A DNA stretch of 64,000 bases from Pseudomonadota bacterium (GTDB lineage: Bacteria; Pseudomonadota; Gammaproteobacteria; Burkholderiales; Burkholderiaceae): positions 5,294 through 69,293 of the forward strand of contig CAUJJP010000193.1 of the NCBI GenBank assembly GCA_963205525.1, given 5' to 3'. Positions 8,389 to 17,019 of the stretch are shown piece by piece. Position numbers and translations under genes: made by a program. Below the pieces are notes generated by a model. That model was not told the origin of the DNA. It saw only the letters and a list, made by a program, of their open reading frames with translations, and searched no databases. The stretch's first letter is position 1. The number at the start of each line of letters is the position of its first letter.

Positions 8389-9419
8389 GTCGCCGCCTCG
8401 GCGATGGCCAGCCCGCGGCTGGCATAGGCCAGGGCCAGGTGGTGGCCGATGCGCGCCGCATCGGGCAGGAAGCCGTTGCCGCCCTCGCCCCGGATCGCCA
8501 CGCCGGCCGACCCCACCGCGCCGCGGAACATCGCGAAGGCCTGGTGGAAGGGCGTCATGCGCTCGCTGCTGCCTGCCAGCGCGTAGTAGCGCTCGAGGTA
8601 ATCCTCCTCGGACGGGATGCCCAGCGCGGCCAGCGGCAGGCCGAGCAGGCCGCCGTTCTCGTCGGGCGCCATGCGCCAGGCCTGGCTGTTGAAGGCCACG
8701 TCGACCCGCGGGTGGCCCAGCGTCGACAGCTCCCAGTCGAGCACGCCGATGACACGCGGCTCGGTGGCATGGAACATGACGTTGCCGATGCGGAAGTCGC
8801 CGTGGCACATCGTCTGCAGCGTGCTCGGCGGCACGCGCGCTTCCAGCCAGGCGAGCAGGCGGTCGAGCGCCGGGTTGTGATCGTCGCCGCGGCGATAGCT
8901 GTCGCGCCACTGTGCGCCCCAGCGGCGCAGCTGGCGCTCGAAATAATTGCCCGGCCGGCCATGGTCGGCCAGGCCGACAGACACTACGTCGACGCGGTGG
9001 ATGGCGGCCATCGTGGCCACCATGGCGTCGAACAGCGCCCCACGTTCGGCGGGCTGCAGCCCCGGCGTCGAGAAGGCATGAAAGACGCGGCCGTCGAGCT
9101 GCTCCATCAGGTAGAAGGGCGTGCCGACGACCGTGCGGTCGGTGCAGAAGTGCAGGGGCCGCGGCACCGGCACGCTGCTGCCGTGCAGCGCCTGCAGCAC
9201 CTTGAACTCGCGGTCGATGGCATGCGCCGACGGCGCCAGCTCACCGGCCGGCTGCTTGCGCAGCACCGCCTGCCAGTCGCCGCGGCGCAGGAAGTAGGTC
9301 GGGTTGGACATGCCGCCTTCGGTGCGCCGCACCTGTAACGGCCCGCTGCCGGTCCCGGGCATGGCCTGCAGATAGCCCTGCAGCCGTGCCGGGTCGAAAT
9401 CGAGGCCGCGCTCGCTCAT
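8385..9419 (-). CDS. APH-type phosphotransferase, LvaA / ACAD11 kinase-domain-like
   Basis: This 344-residue protein has the choline/aminoglycoside kinase fold. The ATP-binding lysine is near residue 55 (VLRKQP), the HGDFRIGNVMF Brenner motif starts at 206, and the metal-binding DWE is at 228-230. All catalytic residues are present. Homologues fused to or coupled with acyl-CoA dehydrogenases (human ACAD10/11, Pseudomonas LvaA) phosphorylate 4-hydroxyacyl-CoA so that a dehydrogenase partner can eliminate phosphate. Here the next gene upstream, overlapping by 4 bp, is exactly such a dehydrogenase. I infer a gamma-hydroxyacyl-CoA kinase rather than antibiotic resistance. Confidence 0.85.
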   Translation of the reverse strand: MSERGLDFDPARLQGYLQAMPGTGSGPLQVRRTEGGMSNPTYFLRRGDWQAVLRKQPAGELAPSAHAIDREFKVLQALHGSSVPVPRPLHFCTDRTVVGTPFYLMEQLDGRVFHAFSTPGLQPAERGALFDAMVATMAAIHRVDVVSVGLADHGRPGNYFERQLRRWGAQWRDSYRRGDDHNPALDRLLAWLEARVPPSTLQTMCHGDFRIGNVMFHATEPRVIGVLDWELSTLGHPRVDVAFNSQAWRMAPDENGGLLGLPLAALGIPSEEDYLERYYALAGSSERMTPFHQAFAMFRGAVGSAGVAIRGEGGNGFLPDAARIGHHLALAYASRGLAIAEAAT

Positions 9420-10681
9420 GCCGCTGTGGTGTTGGCCTTCTTGCCGCCGAAGCCGAACAGGTACTGCGCCACGCGGCGCATCTGCACCTCCTCCGAGCCC
9501 TCGGTGATGCGGTAGCGGCGGTGGTGGCGGTAGATGTGCTCGAAGGGCATGTGGCGGCTGTAGCCGACGCCGCCGTGGACCTGCATCGCACGGTCGGCGG
9601 CTTCGCACACCAGGCGGTTGGCGCGGTAGTTGCAGATCGAGACCATGTCGCTGATCTCCAGCGGATCGCGGCGGTCCATCTCCCAGGCGGTGCGGAAGAT
9701 GTAGTTGCGCACCATCTCGCATTCGGCGTAGAGCTCGACGAGCGGAAACTGGATCGCCTGCTTCTTCGACAGCGGCTCGCCGAAGGCGATGCGCGAGCGG
9801 GCATACCTGGCTGCCTCGGTGATGCAGTAGCGCGCGGCGCCGGCGCTGGCGGCGGCCTGGCGGATGCGGTTCTCGTGCACGAAGCGCTGCGCCACCATCA
9901 GGCCGTCGCCCTCCCGGTGCAGGATGGCGCTGTCGGGCACGCGCACGTTCTTCAGCTCCGTTTCCGCATGGTCGCTCGGCATGTTGAACGTCCAGTGGTT
10001 GTAGAGCACCTTGTGGCCGGCGGCGTCGGTCGGCACGATGAAGGCGGTGATGCCCTTGGCGTCGCCCGGCTTGCCCGAGGTCCGTGCGAAGACGAGGTTG
10101 CCGTGCGCGCGCGCGACCTGGCTGTTCCAGCGCTTCATGCCATTGAGGATCCAGTCGCCGGAGCCGTCGCTGGCGCGCACGGCGGTGGTCTCGAGCCAGG
10201 TGGCGTCGCTGCCATGCCCCGGCTCGGTGAGCGCGAAGCTCAGGTGCATCCGGCCGCTGATCATGCCCTCGATGTAGAGCTTCTGCTGCGGCGTGCCGTA
10301 GGCGTCGAGCACGGGGATGATGGGGAAATTGCCAACGACGGAACTCTCGTCCTGCAGGTCGTTGTGCAGGCCAAGGCCCTTGGCGGCCAGGTGCTCGCGG
10401 ATGGCGGCGATCATCAGGTTCGACGCCGCCTGGCCGCCGCAGCTTTTGGGCAGGCCCAGGCGCAGGTGGCCGGCCTTGTCGGCGCGGCGCTCCATCTCGC
10501 TGATCAGCTCGCGCCACTCGGCGCGCGGCCTGCCGTCGTTGTCCCAATCGGTGCGGGCGTTCTCGCGCCGGTGGTCGAAAAACTGCATGTGCTCGCGCTC
10601 GAGCGGCTTGATCTCGGCCTCGATGAAGGCATCGAGTTCGACCAGCTTGGCCGTGATGTCGGCCGGCAGGGTGAAGTCCAT
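9416..10681 (-). CDS. Acyl-CoA dehydrogenase (LvaC / ACAD10-11-like partner)
   Basis: The 421-residue protein is an FAD-dependent acyl-CoA dehydrogenase. It has an FALTEPGHGSDATWLET flavin-binding stretch, a WILNGMKRW segment, a QVHGGVGYSRHMPFEH motif and a terminal ITEGSEEVQMR. It lacks the long N-terminal tail of some relatives. The ATG at 10681 follows a GGAG and is preferred to a TTG at 10705. Its stop overlaps the start of the APH-type kinase, the same pairing as the two halves of mammalian ACAD11. The likely role is handling a 4-phospho- or 4-hydroxyacyl-CoA; an ordinary alpha,beta-dehydrogenase is the alternative. It would pass electrons to EtfAB. Confidence 0.85.
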   Translation of the reverse strand: MDFTLPADITAKLVELDAFIEAEIKPLEREHMQFFDHRRENARTDWDNDGRPRAEWRELISEMERRADKAGHLRLGLPKSCGGQAASNLMIAAIREHLAAKGLGLHNDLQDESSVVGNFPIIPVLDAYGTPQQKLYIEGMISGRMHLSFALTEPGHGSDATWLETTAVRASDGSGDWILNGMKRWNSQVARAHGNLVFARTSGKPGDAKGITAFIVPTDAAGHKVLYNHWTFNMPSDHAETELKNVRVPDSAILHREGDGLMVAQRFVHENRIRQAAASAGAARYCITEAARYARSRIAFGEPLSKKQAIQFPLVELYAECEMVRNYIFRTAWEMDRRDPLEISDMVSICNYRANRLVCEAADRAMQVHGGVGYSRHMPFEHIYRHHRRYRITEGSEEVQMRRVAQYLFGFGGKKANTTAA

Positions 10682-10709
10682 GACAGGTGCTCCGTGATTC
10701 GACAAAAAC

Positions 10710-11498
10710 TCAGACCGGGATGCGGCCGTGCGGGTGCGTGCTGCTCACCCCGCCATCCACCGCCTGCAACTGACCAGTGACGAAGGAGGCGTCGTCGCTG
10801 GCCAGGAAGGCGGCCATGGCGGCGATCTCGTGCGGCTGGCCGGCGCGCTGCAGCGGCGTCATGTGGCCGATGCGGCCTTCCTTGCCGCGTTCGCGCGCGT
10901 ATTCGAAGACCTTGCGCGTCATCTTCGTCTCCACCAGACCGGGCAGGATGGCGTTGACGCGCACGCCAGTCCCGGCGAAGGCATTCGCCGCTGTCTGCGC
11001 GAGGCTGTTCACCGCCGCCTTGCTGGCGCTGTACGAGATGGCACCGGCATTGGCGCGCAGCGAAGCCGCCGACGAGGTAAGGATGATCGAGCCGCCCTTC
11101 TGCGCCACCATCGGCCGTCCCGCGTACTTGACGGCCAGCATGCTGCTGAGCGCGTTGTCGCGCCAGACCTCGTTCCACTCGTCGATGGTCTGATCGAAGA
11201 TCGTCGCGTTGCTGCCCGGCGAGCCGGCATTGGCGAAGAAGACGTCGATGCCGCCGAAGGCGGCGATGCAGCGCTCGACCATGGCCTTGACGTCGGCTTC
11301 GACGGTGGCGTCGGCCACCATCGCCTCGGCGGTGCCGCCGGCGGCGCGGATCAGCGCCACCGTCTCGGCGATGTTGTCGGCGCTGCGGCCGACGACGAGC
11401 ACCTGGCCACCCTCGGCGGCGAAGCGCAGCGCGCTGGCGCGGCCGATGCCGCTGCCGGCTCCGGTGACGACGCAGCGCTTGCCCTGCATGCGGTTCAT
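10710..11498 (-). CDS. SDR family NAD(P)-dependent oxidoreductase
   Basis: This classical 262-residue short-chain dehydrogenase has TGAGSGIG near residues 12-19, an NAG motif, a catalytic Ser in SSAAS, and the intact YSASK pair. The C-terminal AVDGGVSS stretch is typical. It probably oxidises a hydroxyl or reduces a ketone on a CoA ester or free acid. It lies 28 bp upstream of the acyl-CoA dehydrogenase and 24 bp downstream of another SDR, in one minus-strand operon. Confidence 0.88.
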   Translation of the reverse strand: MNRMQGKRCVVTGAGSGIGRASALRFAAEGGQVLVVGRSADNIAETVALIRAAGGTAEAMVADATVEADVKAMVERCIAAFGGIDVFFANAGSPGSNATIFDQTIDEWNEVWRDNALSSMLAVKYAGRPMVAQKGGSIILTSSAASLRANAGAISYSASKAAVNSLAQTAANAFAGTGVRVNAILPGLVETKMTRKVFEYARERGKEGRIGHMTPLQRAGQPHEIAAMAAFLASDDASFVTGQLQAVDGGVSSTHPHGRIPV

Positions 11499-11522
11499 GG
11501 CTTGTCCTCTGGTAGCGCCGCT

Positions 11523-12281
11523 TCAGCGCGTGCCGACGGTCCAGCCACCGTCGACGATGATTTCCGCGCCTTGCACGTAGGCGCCGTCGTCACAGGCAAG
11601 AAAGGCCACCGCGCCGGCGACGTCGGCCGGGTCGCCGAAGCGGCCCAGCGGCATCGCCGCCTCGCGCTCGGCCAGCGTGGCGGCGTCGAACTGCGCCCAC
11701 GACGCCGGCGTGCCCACCATGCCCGGGATGACCGCAATGACGCGGATGCGGTCAGGGCTGAGCTCCACCGCCGCGGCCTTGGTGAGGCCGAGCACGCCGC
11801 CCTTCATCGCCGCGTAGACGATCGACGAAGCCTGCGGGTGCAGCGACGACACCGAGCCGATATTGACGATGCTGCCGCCGCCGAGCCGGCGCATCTGCGG
11901 CACCGCCGCCTGCGTGGTCCACATCAGCGCCTTGAGGCCGACGGCGAACGTGCGGTCGGCGACCTCGTCGTCGATCTCGGCCAGCGCGCCGAAGCGCGCC
12001 CAGACGGCGTTGTTGACGAGCACGCCGACCGGCGCGCCGAAGCGCTGCTCGACGCCGGCCATCGCAGCGGCCACGGCGGCACGCACGCCGACGTCGCAGG
12101 CGAAGCCGTGCACGTCGAGGCCACGGGCACGAAGGGTCTCCGCGACCGGCCCGAGGCGCCGCTCGCTGACGTCCCACATCGCCACGCGTGCGCCCTCGCC
12201 GGCCAGCCGTTCGGCGATGGCCACTCCGATGCCGCGCGCCGCACCGGTGACGACGCAGACCCTGTTCTCGAAGCGACGCAC
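11523..12281 (-). CDS. SDR family NAD(P)-dependent oxidoreductase, first gene of operon
   Basis: This 252-residue classical SDR has TGAARGIG near residues 12-19, NNAVW in place of NNAG, Ser in IGSVSS, and a YAAMK catalytic pair. It is probably a 3-hydroxyacyl-CoA or hydroxy-acid dehydrogenase. It begins the six-gene minus-strand operon ending with the phosphatase at 7112. The putative operator at 12363-12382 lies 81 bp upstream and is shared with the divergent MDR gene. Confidence 0.87.
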   Translation of the reverse strand: MRRFENRVCVVTGAARGIGVAIAERLAGEGARVAMWDVSERRLGPVAETLRARGLDVHGFACDVGVRAAVAAAMAGVEQRFGAPVGVLVNNAVWARFGALAEIDDEVADRTFAVGLKALMWTTQAAVPQMRRLGGGSIVNIGSVSSLHPQASSIVYAAMKGGVLGLTKAAAVELSPDRIRVIAVIPGMVGTPASWAQFDAATLAEREAAMPLGRFGDPADVAGAVAFLACDDGAYVQGAEIIVDGGWTVGTR

Positions 12282-12362
12282 ATGACTCCCGGAGGTTGTT
12301 CACTACCGTACGACCTGCATGATAGGAGCCTGCGCGTCCATCGGCCCCCGGGTTTTCCGCAA

Positions 12363-12382
12363 GTCGTACGCTGGCGTACGAC
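12363..12382. promoter_or_regulatory. Putative operator, site C (perfect 9-bp arms)
   Basis: GTCGTACGCTGGCGTACGAC has fully complementary 9-bp arms around a TG centre, the best-paired copy in the window. It ends 17 bp before the ATG of the MDR gene at 12400. A second, half-matching element (ACCGTACG, then GCATGATA, 12305-12324) lies about 40 bp away near the start of the divergent SDR. Two sites could allow cooperative control of both genes. Confidence 0.68.
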
Positions 12383-12399
12383 TGGGTAAGCTGCCGCGT

Positions 12400-13428
12400 A
12401 TGAAAGCTGCCGTCCTCGAATCCCGCGGCCGTGAAGGCCTGAAACTGCGCGACTTTCCCAGGCCGGTGCCGCGGGCCGGGGAGGCGCTGCTGCGCGTGCA
12501 CGCCGTCGGCCTGAACCGCGTCGACCTCTACATGCGCGACAACGGCGCCGGCATCACGCACACGCTGCCGCTGGTGCAGGGCGTGGAGGCGGCCGGCATC
12601 GTCGCCGAGGCGCCTGCCGGCAGCGGCCTGAAGGTCGGGCAGAAGGCGGTGCTGTATTCCAATGCCTACTGCGGCCACTGCCGCTACTGCCTGGCCGGCG
12701 ACCAGCCGCTGTGCCTGAACACCGACATCATGGGCGAGCACCGCCACGGCACGCTGGCCGAGTACGTCGCGATGCCGGTGAACTGCTTCTTCCCGCTGCC
12801 CGACGGCGCCGACCTCGTCGACGCCGGTGCGCTGATGGTGGGCCACCTCACCGCGTGGCGCATGCTGTTCGGCAAGCGCGCGCTGAAAGCGGGCGAGACG
12901 GTGCTCGTGGTCGGCATCGGTGGCGGCGTGGCCGTGGCCTGCCTGCAGCTGGCGCTGATGGCCGGCGCGCGCGTGCTCGTCACCAGCAGCAGCGACGAGA
13001 AGCTGGCGCGCGCAAAGGCGCTGGGCGCCAGCGGCGGCATCAACTACCGCACCGAGAAGGTCGCCCAGCGCGTGATGGAGATGACCGGCGGCGAAGGCGT
13101 CGACATGGTCATCGACAGCGTCGGTCAGGCCAGCTGGGCCGATTCGCTGAAGAGCCTGCGGCGCGGCGGTCGCCTCGTGACCTGCGGCGCGATGACCGGC
13201 TCGAACCCCGGCGCGGACCTGCAGCGCCTGTTCATCCGCCAGCTCGAGGTCTACGGCTCCACCGGCGGCAGCGTCGAGGAGTTCCGCCAGTTGGTGGCGC
13301 TGTTCGGGCGTGGCGGCCTCAGGCCCGTCATCGACCAGCGTTATCCGCTGGAACAGGTGCACGCGGCCTTCGACCGCCTGGACCGCGGCGAGCAGTTCGG
13401 CAAGGTCGTCGTGACGGTCGCGGCATGA
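12400..13428 (+). CDS. Zinc-type alcohol/quinone dehydrogenase (MDR superfamily)
   Basis: This 342-residue medium-chain dehydrogenase retains the four-cysteine structural zinc lobe (YCGHCRYCLAGDQPLC, about residues 89-104) and a glycine-rich VVGIGGGVAVA nucleotide motif. Members reduce or oxidise C=O or C=C bonds with NAD(P)H. The start at 12400 is preferred because MKAAVLES is the usual N-terminus; an in-frame upstream extension covers the operator and is rejected. Its stop overlaps the following MaoC gene as ATGA. The pair may process one intermediate by reduction and hydration. Confidence 0.88.
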   Translation: MKAAVLESRGREGLKLRDFPRPVPRAGEALLRVHAVGLNRVDLYMRDNGAGITHTLPLVQGVEAAGIVAEAPAGSGLKVGQKAVLYSNAYCGHCRYCLAGDQPLCLNTDIMGEHRHGTLAEYVAMPVNCFFPLPDGADLVDAGALMVGHLTAWRMLFGKRALKAGETVLVVGIGGGVAVACLQLALMAGARVLVTSSSDEKLARAKALGASGGINYRTEKVAQRVMEMTGGEGVDMVIDSVGQASWADSLKSLRRGGRLVTCGAMTGSNPGADLQRLFIRQLEVYGSTGGSVEEFRQLVALFGRGGLRPVIDQRYPLEQVHAAFDRLDRGEQFGKVVVTVAA

Positions 13429-14309
13429 ACCTGCAGCACGTCGTGCGGCGGGACTTCGCGCCGACCGATCATCACTACACCGCGCGCGACAGCCTGCTCT
13501 ACGCGCTGTCGCTCGACCTCGGCAGCGACCCGCTGGACGCCGACGAACTGCCCTACGTCTACGAAGGCCTGCCGGGTCGGCCGCAGCAGGTGGTGCCGTC
13601 GCAGGCCGTGATCCTGGGCTGGCAGCCGTTCTGGCACGACGACCCCGCGGTCGCGATCGACTGGAAGCACATCGTGCACGGCGAGGAACACGTGCAGCTG
13701 CACCGACCGTTGCCGGTGGCCGGCCAGGTGCGCACGCACCACCGCGTGGTGCGCGTGCAGGACAAGGGCGCCGGCCGCGGCGCCGTGCTGCAGATGAACA
13801 CCGAGCTCCACGACCGCGCGAGCGGCGCACACCTGGCCAGCCTGCAGAGCCTGCAGTTCCTGCGTGGCGACGGCGGCTGCGGCGACTGGGGCGATGCCGC
13901 CGCCTCGACGCCGCCGCTGCCCGTCATCGCCGACGGGGCGGTGCCGATCGCGACGCTGACGTACCCCACGTCGGCGCAGTCGGCCCTGCTCTACCGCGCC
14001 GCCAGCCAGGACTGGATGCCGATCCACGCCGACCCGGCCGTCGCGCGCGAGGCCGGCTTCGAGCGCCCGATCTCGCACGGCCTGAACAACCTGGGCCGTG
14101 CCTGCCGCGCACTGCTGAAGGCCTGCGCACCCGGGCAGCCCGAGCGCATGCGCTCGATCGCCGTGCGCTTCGTCGCGCCGGGCCTGCCGGGCGACACGGT
14201 GCGCGTGGAGCTGTTCGACGGCGGCCCCGGCCGCGTGCTGTTCCGCAGCACGGCGGTCGAACGCGGCGTGCTGCTGCTCGACCGCGGCGTCTGCACCCTC
14301 GCCGCCTGA
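13425..14309 (+). CDS. MaoC-like enoyl-CoA hydratase (double hotdog, hydratase-2 type)
   Basis: The 294-residue protein is a tandem hotdog as in eukaryotic-type R-specific enoyl-CoA hydratase 2. The second half carries the hydratase motif in QDWMPIHADPAVAREAGFERPISHG (read as two adjacent parts), where Asp and His of the D-x-(N/P)-x-H-x-D pattern act. In this copy the Asn is replaced by Met-Pro. The first half has YVYEGLPG, as in 2-enoyl-CoA hydratases. It would hydrate a trans-2-enoyl-CoA to the R-3-hydroxyacyl-CoA. The stop-start overlap with the MDR gene supports co-expression. Confidence 0.82.
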   Translation: MNLQHVVRRDFAPTDHHYTARDSLLYALSLDLGSDPLDADELPYVYEGLPGRPQQVVPSQAVILGWQPFWHDDPAVAIDWKHIVHGEEHVQLHRPLPVAGQVRTHHRVVRVQDKGAGRGAVLQMNTELHDRASGAHLASLQSLQFLRGDGGCGDWGDAAASTPPLPVIADGAVPIATLTYPTSAQSALLYRAASQDWMPIHADPAVAREAGFERPISHGLNNLGRACRALLKACAPGQPERMRSIAVRFVAPGLPGDTVRVELFDGGPGRVLFRSTAVERGVLLLDRGVCTLAA

Positions 14310-14344
14310 GGGGCAAAACCCATCCGCATGCGGCACGAGCGGGC

Positions 14345-14360
14345 CGGCGTCTGTACGCCG
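14345..14360. terminator. Possible bidirectional hairpin between convergent genes
   Basis: CGGCGT-CTGT-ACGCCG forms a 6-bp stem with a 4-base loop in the 65-bp gap between the plus-strand MaoC gene and the minus-strand MarR gene. There is no T tract on either side, so intrinsic termination is weakly supported. Confidence 0.3.
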
Positions 14361-14374
14361 ACCCTCGACGCGGT

Positions 14375-14962
14375 CTAGGCGCTGCGTCGCCCGGCGGCCG
14401 CGGCGTCGCGCGCCGCCGGAGACGACACACCGGCGCGCCGCATGCAGGCAAGGGTGGCAAGCACCGCCGCCCGGTCGTCGCCGCCGAGTCGTGGCGCGAC
14501 ATGCCGGTCCAGCGCTGCCAGCGACTGCAGGGCTGCTTCGAGCGCCGCCCTGCCCCGCTCGGTCAGTGCCAGACGCCGTCGGCGGGCATCGTCATCGTCC
14601 CGCGCCACCCGCACGAGGCCTTGGCGCGACAGCACGCCGACCTGGCGCGACGTGGTGCCGACATCCGTGCCCACCGACTGGGCCAGCTCGGTCAAGGTCG
14701 GCTGCCCTCGCAGCCGAACGGCGCGCAGCAGTTCGCAGCTCAGCACCGACAGGCCCAGCGGGGCCAGTGCACGCCGTTGCGCTGCGCGGCGCAACCGCGC
14801 GACCTCCTCCAGCCGCCCGAGCAGGCCGCGCCGAGCACCCACCCAAACCAGGGACGAGGCAGGGGTTCGATCTGATTGCGGGGATCCGGCAATCCCCTCG
14901 CCATCGAGCCCCGGCCGCGGCCGGAGCACACCGGCACCGGGATCACCGAGCCCGCGTCCCAC
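14375..14962 (-). CDS. MarR family transcriptional regulator
   Basis: A winged-helix regulator of up to 195 residues. The central part reads LSCELLRAVRLRGQ, TLTELAQSVGTDVGTTSRQVGVLSR (as two pieces), then DDDDARRRRLALTERGR, the MarR helix-turn-helix and wing. The N-terminus is uncertain: the ATG at 14962 overlaps the IclR stop by 20 bp and gives a 35-residue Pro/Gly-rich extension unlike the family, so a start further inside (GTG codons occur) is likely. It is the last gene of the minus-strand unit running from 19870. Confidence 0.75.
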   Translation of the reverse strand: MGRGLGDPGAGVLRPRPGLDGEGIAGSPQSDRTPASSLVWVGARRGLLGRLEEVARLRRAAQRRALAPLGLSVLSCELLRAVRLRGQPTLTELAQSVGTDVGTTSRQVGVLSRQGLVRVARDDDDARRRRLALTERGRAALEAALQSLAALDRHVAPRLGGDDRAAVLATLACMRRAGVSSPAARDAAAAGRRSA

Positions 14963-15818
14963 GCTTCGGCGCGGACACAGGGGCCGCGGTGCGGGGCGGC
15001 TCGGCTGCTGCCGCCGAGTCGACCTGGATCGCTTGGATGGCAGCGCTGATCTTCCCGGCCGTGTCGGTCGCCAGCTCGATCAGCCGGGGGATCTCCCGCT
15101 CGCGAAGGTTCGACAGCCGGCGGCCGATCGTCAGGCTGGCGACGATGCCATTGGTATCCAGGATGGGCGCCGAGATGCCATAGGTGTCGGGATTGATCTC
15201 ACCCCGCGCAGCGAAATAGCCGGTCTGGCGGATGAGCTTCATCCGCGCATGAAACTCCGGCCAGGCCTCGCCCAGGCCGGCGCGGGCGATCTCCGCGGCA
15301 TGGTGCAGCATCAGGTCCTTCAGCTTCTTCTGCGGCAGGTAGGCCAGGATGATGCGAGACGGACCACCGCGGAACAGCGGGAAAGGACGCCCGCGGTCGT
15401 AGCCGGAGGGCACGTCCTGGTCGACACGGACGTCGTGGATGCACAGCACATGGTCGCCATAGTGGCTGCACAACAGCTGAATGCCCGCGGCCTCGTCCTT
15501 GATGGCGTCCATCAGCGGCGGCGCCACGCGCAGCAGCGGGTCGTTCAGCCGGATCTGGCGGTCGAACTCGATGATGCGCGGGCCCAGCACGTAGACGCCA
15601 GCGTTCAACGCGAGCAGGAAGCCCGCATCGGTCAGCGTCTTCGCATAGCGGTAGGCGGTCGTCCGCGCCAGGCCCAGCTCATGCGCCATGCCTTCGACGG
15701 TCCAGTTCGGCGTCATTTCGGTGAACAGGTCTAGCACGCCGAGCACGCGCTCGGAACTGCTGCGTGCCGGTGGTGCGATCTCATCGTCGAGGTTCGTGAC
15801 GGGAAGTGCGGTGGCCAT
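14943..15818 (-). CDS. IclR family transcriptional regulator
   Basis: This 291-residue protein has an N-terminal winged helix (about residues 20-85, with SSERVLGVLDLF and LGLARTTAYRYAKTL) followed by an IclR effector domain containing GISAPILDTNGIVASLTIG. IclR proteins bind small carboxylates or aromatic acids and usually control adjacent catabolic or transport genes. Here it lies directly downstream of a DctP receptor gene, on the same strand after a 117-bp gap. It probably controls that cluster. A TGCC/GGCA inverted repeat near 20010-20026, upstream of the first gene, is a candidate site. Confidence 0.88.
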   Translation of the reverse strand: MATALPVTNLDDEIAPPARSSSERVLGVLDLFTEMTPNWTVEGMAHELGLARTTAYRYAKTLTDAGFLLALNAGVYVLGPRIIEFDRQIRLNDPLLRVAPPLMDAIKDEAAGIQLLCSHYGDHVLCIHDVRVDQDVPSGYDRGRPFPLFRGGPSRIILAYLPQKKLKDLMLHHAAEIARAGLGEAWPEFHARMKLIRQTGYFAARGEINPDTYGISAPILDTNGIVASLTIGRRLSNLREREIPRLIELATDTAGKISAAIQAIQVDSAAAAEPPRTAAPVSAPKRGTRAR

Positions 15819-15935
15819 GGGCTCGTAGCGGGCTTCAGGGCCCAGGAGGAATCTCGCGGAATGCGAGCCAGCCGCCTATGTTATCGACGCAGCGCGGGCC
15901 GCCGCCGTCGCGGCGAACGGCGGACGCCGCGCAGG

Positions 15936-16979
15936 TCAGGGCTTCGTCGAAGCAGCCGCGATCTCGCTGCGCAGCCGCTCGATCAGGCGGTCGGGATTGG
16001 CCACGCCCTTCCTTTTCGCCTTCTCGATCCAGCCCTGCTCCACCGGCGCCAGCCGAGCCCTCAACTGCGCCACCGTGGCGGCGTCGAAGCGATGCACCGT
16101 GGCACCGGCGGCAGAGATCTTTGCAAAGGACTCGCGCTCCGATTCGTCGGTCACACGACCGGCCAGACGGGCGAGCGCCTCGCCGGATACCTGTGTAATG
16201 GCGTCCTGGTCCTGCTTGCTCAGTGCGTCCCACTTCGCCTTGTTCATCGCCACCAGCAGTGTCGACGAGCTCATGCCGCCGGGGACGGTGCTGACCCGCT
16301 TCAACACGTCCTGAAGCTTGAAGCCGACGATGGTCTCGGCGACGATCACGCCACCGTCGATCACGCCGCCGGTGGTCAGTTCGTAGATCTCGGGCACGGG
16401 CTTGGAAATCGGCACCGCACCGAGCAGCGTGATGGCCTGCGAGGTCGCGGGGTTCGGGCTGCGCAGTTTCACGCCCTTGAAGTCGTCCAGGGTCCGCAGT
16501 TCCTTCTTGCTCGTATAGAACTGACCGACGGCCGCCATGAAGACACTGGCCACGTGCACATCCTTGAACTCGCCATATTTGGCGAGCTCTTGCTGATAGA
16601 CGCGCCAGGTGGCGGGAGACCGCGACTCCAGCGACTCGCCAAGGAACGGCAGTTCGAACAACTCGGTCAGTTCGAAGCGCGTGGCCGTGTAGCCCGGCAC
16701 CACCAGCGCGATATCGGCAAGGCCGTCGCGCACCACGTCGTATTGCCCGGCCACGGTGCCGACCACTTTCGGGGCCGTCTCGATGCGCACCCGGCCCTGC
16801 GTCACGCGCTGCACCTCGGCCAGCCAGGGCTCGAGGATCCGCGTGCGCACCGGGTATCCCTCGGGCAGCCAGTTCGAATAGCGCAGCACGGTTTGCGCCG
16901 ATGCCGGCGCCGTACACAGCGAGGCGGCCAGTGCAGCCAGCGCGACCAGGGTCTGTCTTTTCAGGGTGATGAGGTTCAC
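15936..16979 (-). CDS. dctP: TRAP transporter substrate-binding protein (DctP family)
   Basis: This 347-residue periplasmic receptor starts at a GTG (16979) preceded by AAGGAGA. It has a clear signal peptide: basic LKRQ, a hydrophobic ALAALAASLCTAP core, and cleavage near ASA-Q. The mature part carries DctP features such as KLRSPNPATSQ, with the conserved Arg that binds the substrate carboxylate. No DctQ/DctM genes adjoin it; the only pair in the window is 14 kb away (134-1929). It therefore either serves that permease or works with one outside the window. It sits between an unknown protein gene and an IclR regulator. Confidence 0.88.
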   Translation of the reverse strand: MNLITLKRQTLVALAALAASLCTAPASAQTVLRYSNWLPEGYPVRTRILEPWLAEVQRVTQGRVRIETAPKVVGTVAGQYDVVRDGLADIALVVPGYTATRFELTELFELPFLGESLESRSPATWRVYQQELAKYGEFKDVHVASVFMAAVGQFYTSKKELRTLDDFKGVKLRSPNPATSQAITLLGAVPISKPVPEIYELTTGGVIDGGVIVAETIVGFKLQDVLKRVSTVPGGMSSSTLLVAMNKAKWDALSKQDQDAITQVSGEALARLAGRVTDESERESFAKISAAGATVHRFDAATVAQLRARLAPVEQGWIEKAKRKGVANPDRLIERLRSEIAAASTKP

Positions 16980-17019
16980 GGTTGTCTCCTTCGTTGTCGG
17001 ACAGAAAGTTGGCAGAACA

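Noticed and set aside
8385..9419. APH-type gene as antibiotic resistance
   Set aside because: It is translationally coupled to an acyl-CoA dehydrogenase in a CoA-catabolic operon, as in LvaA/LvaC and ACAD11.
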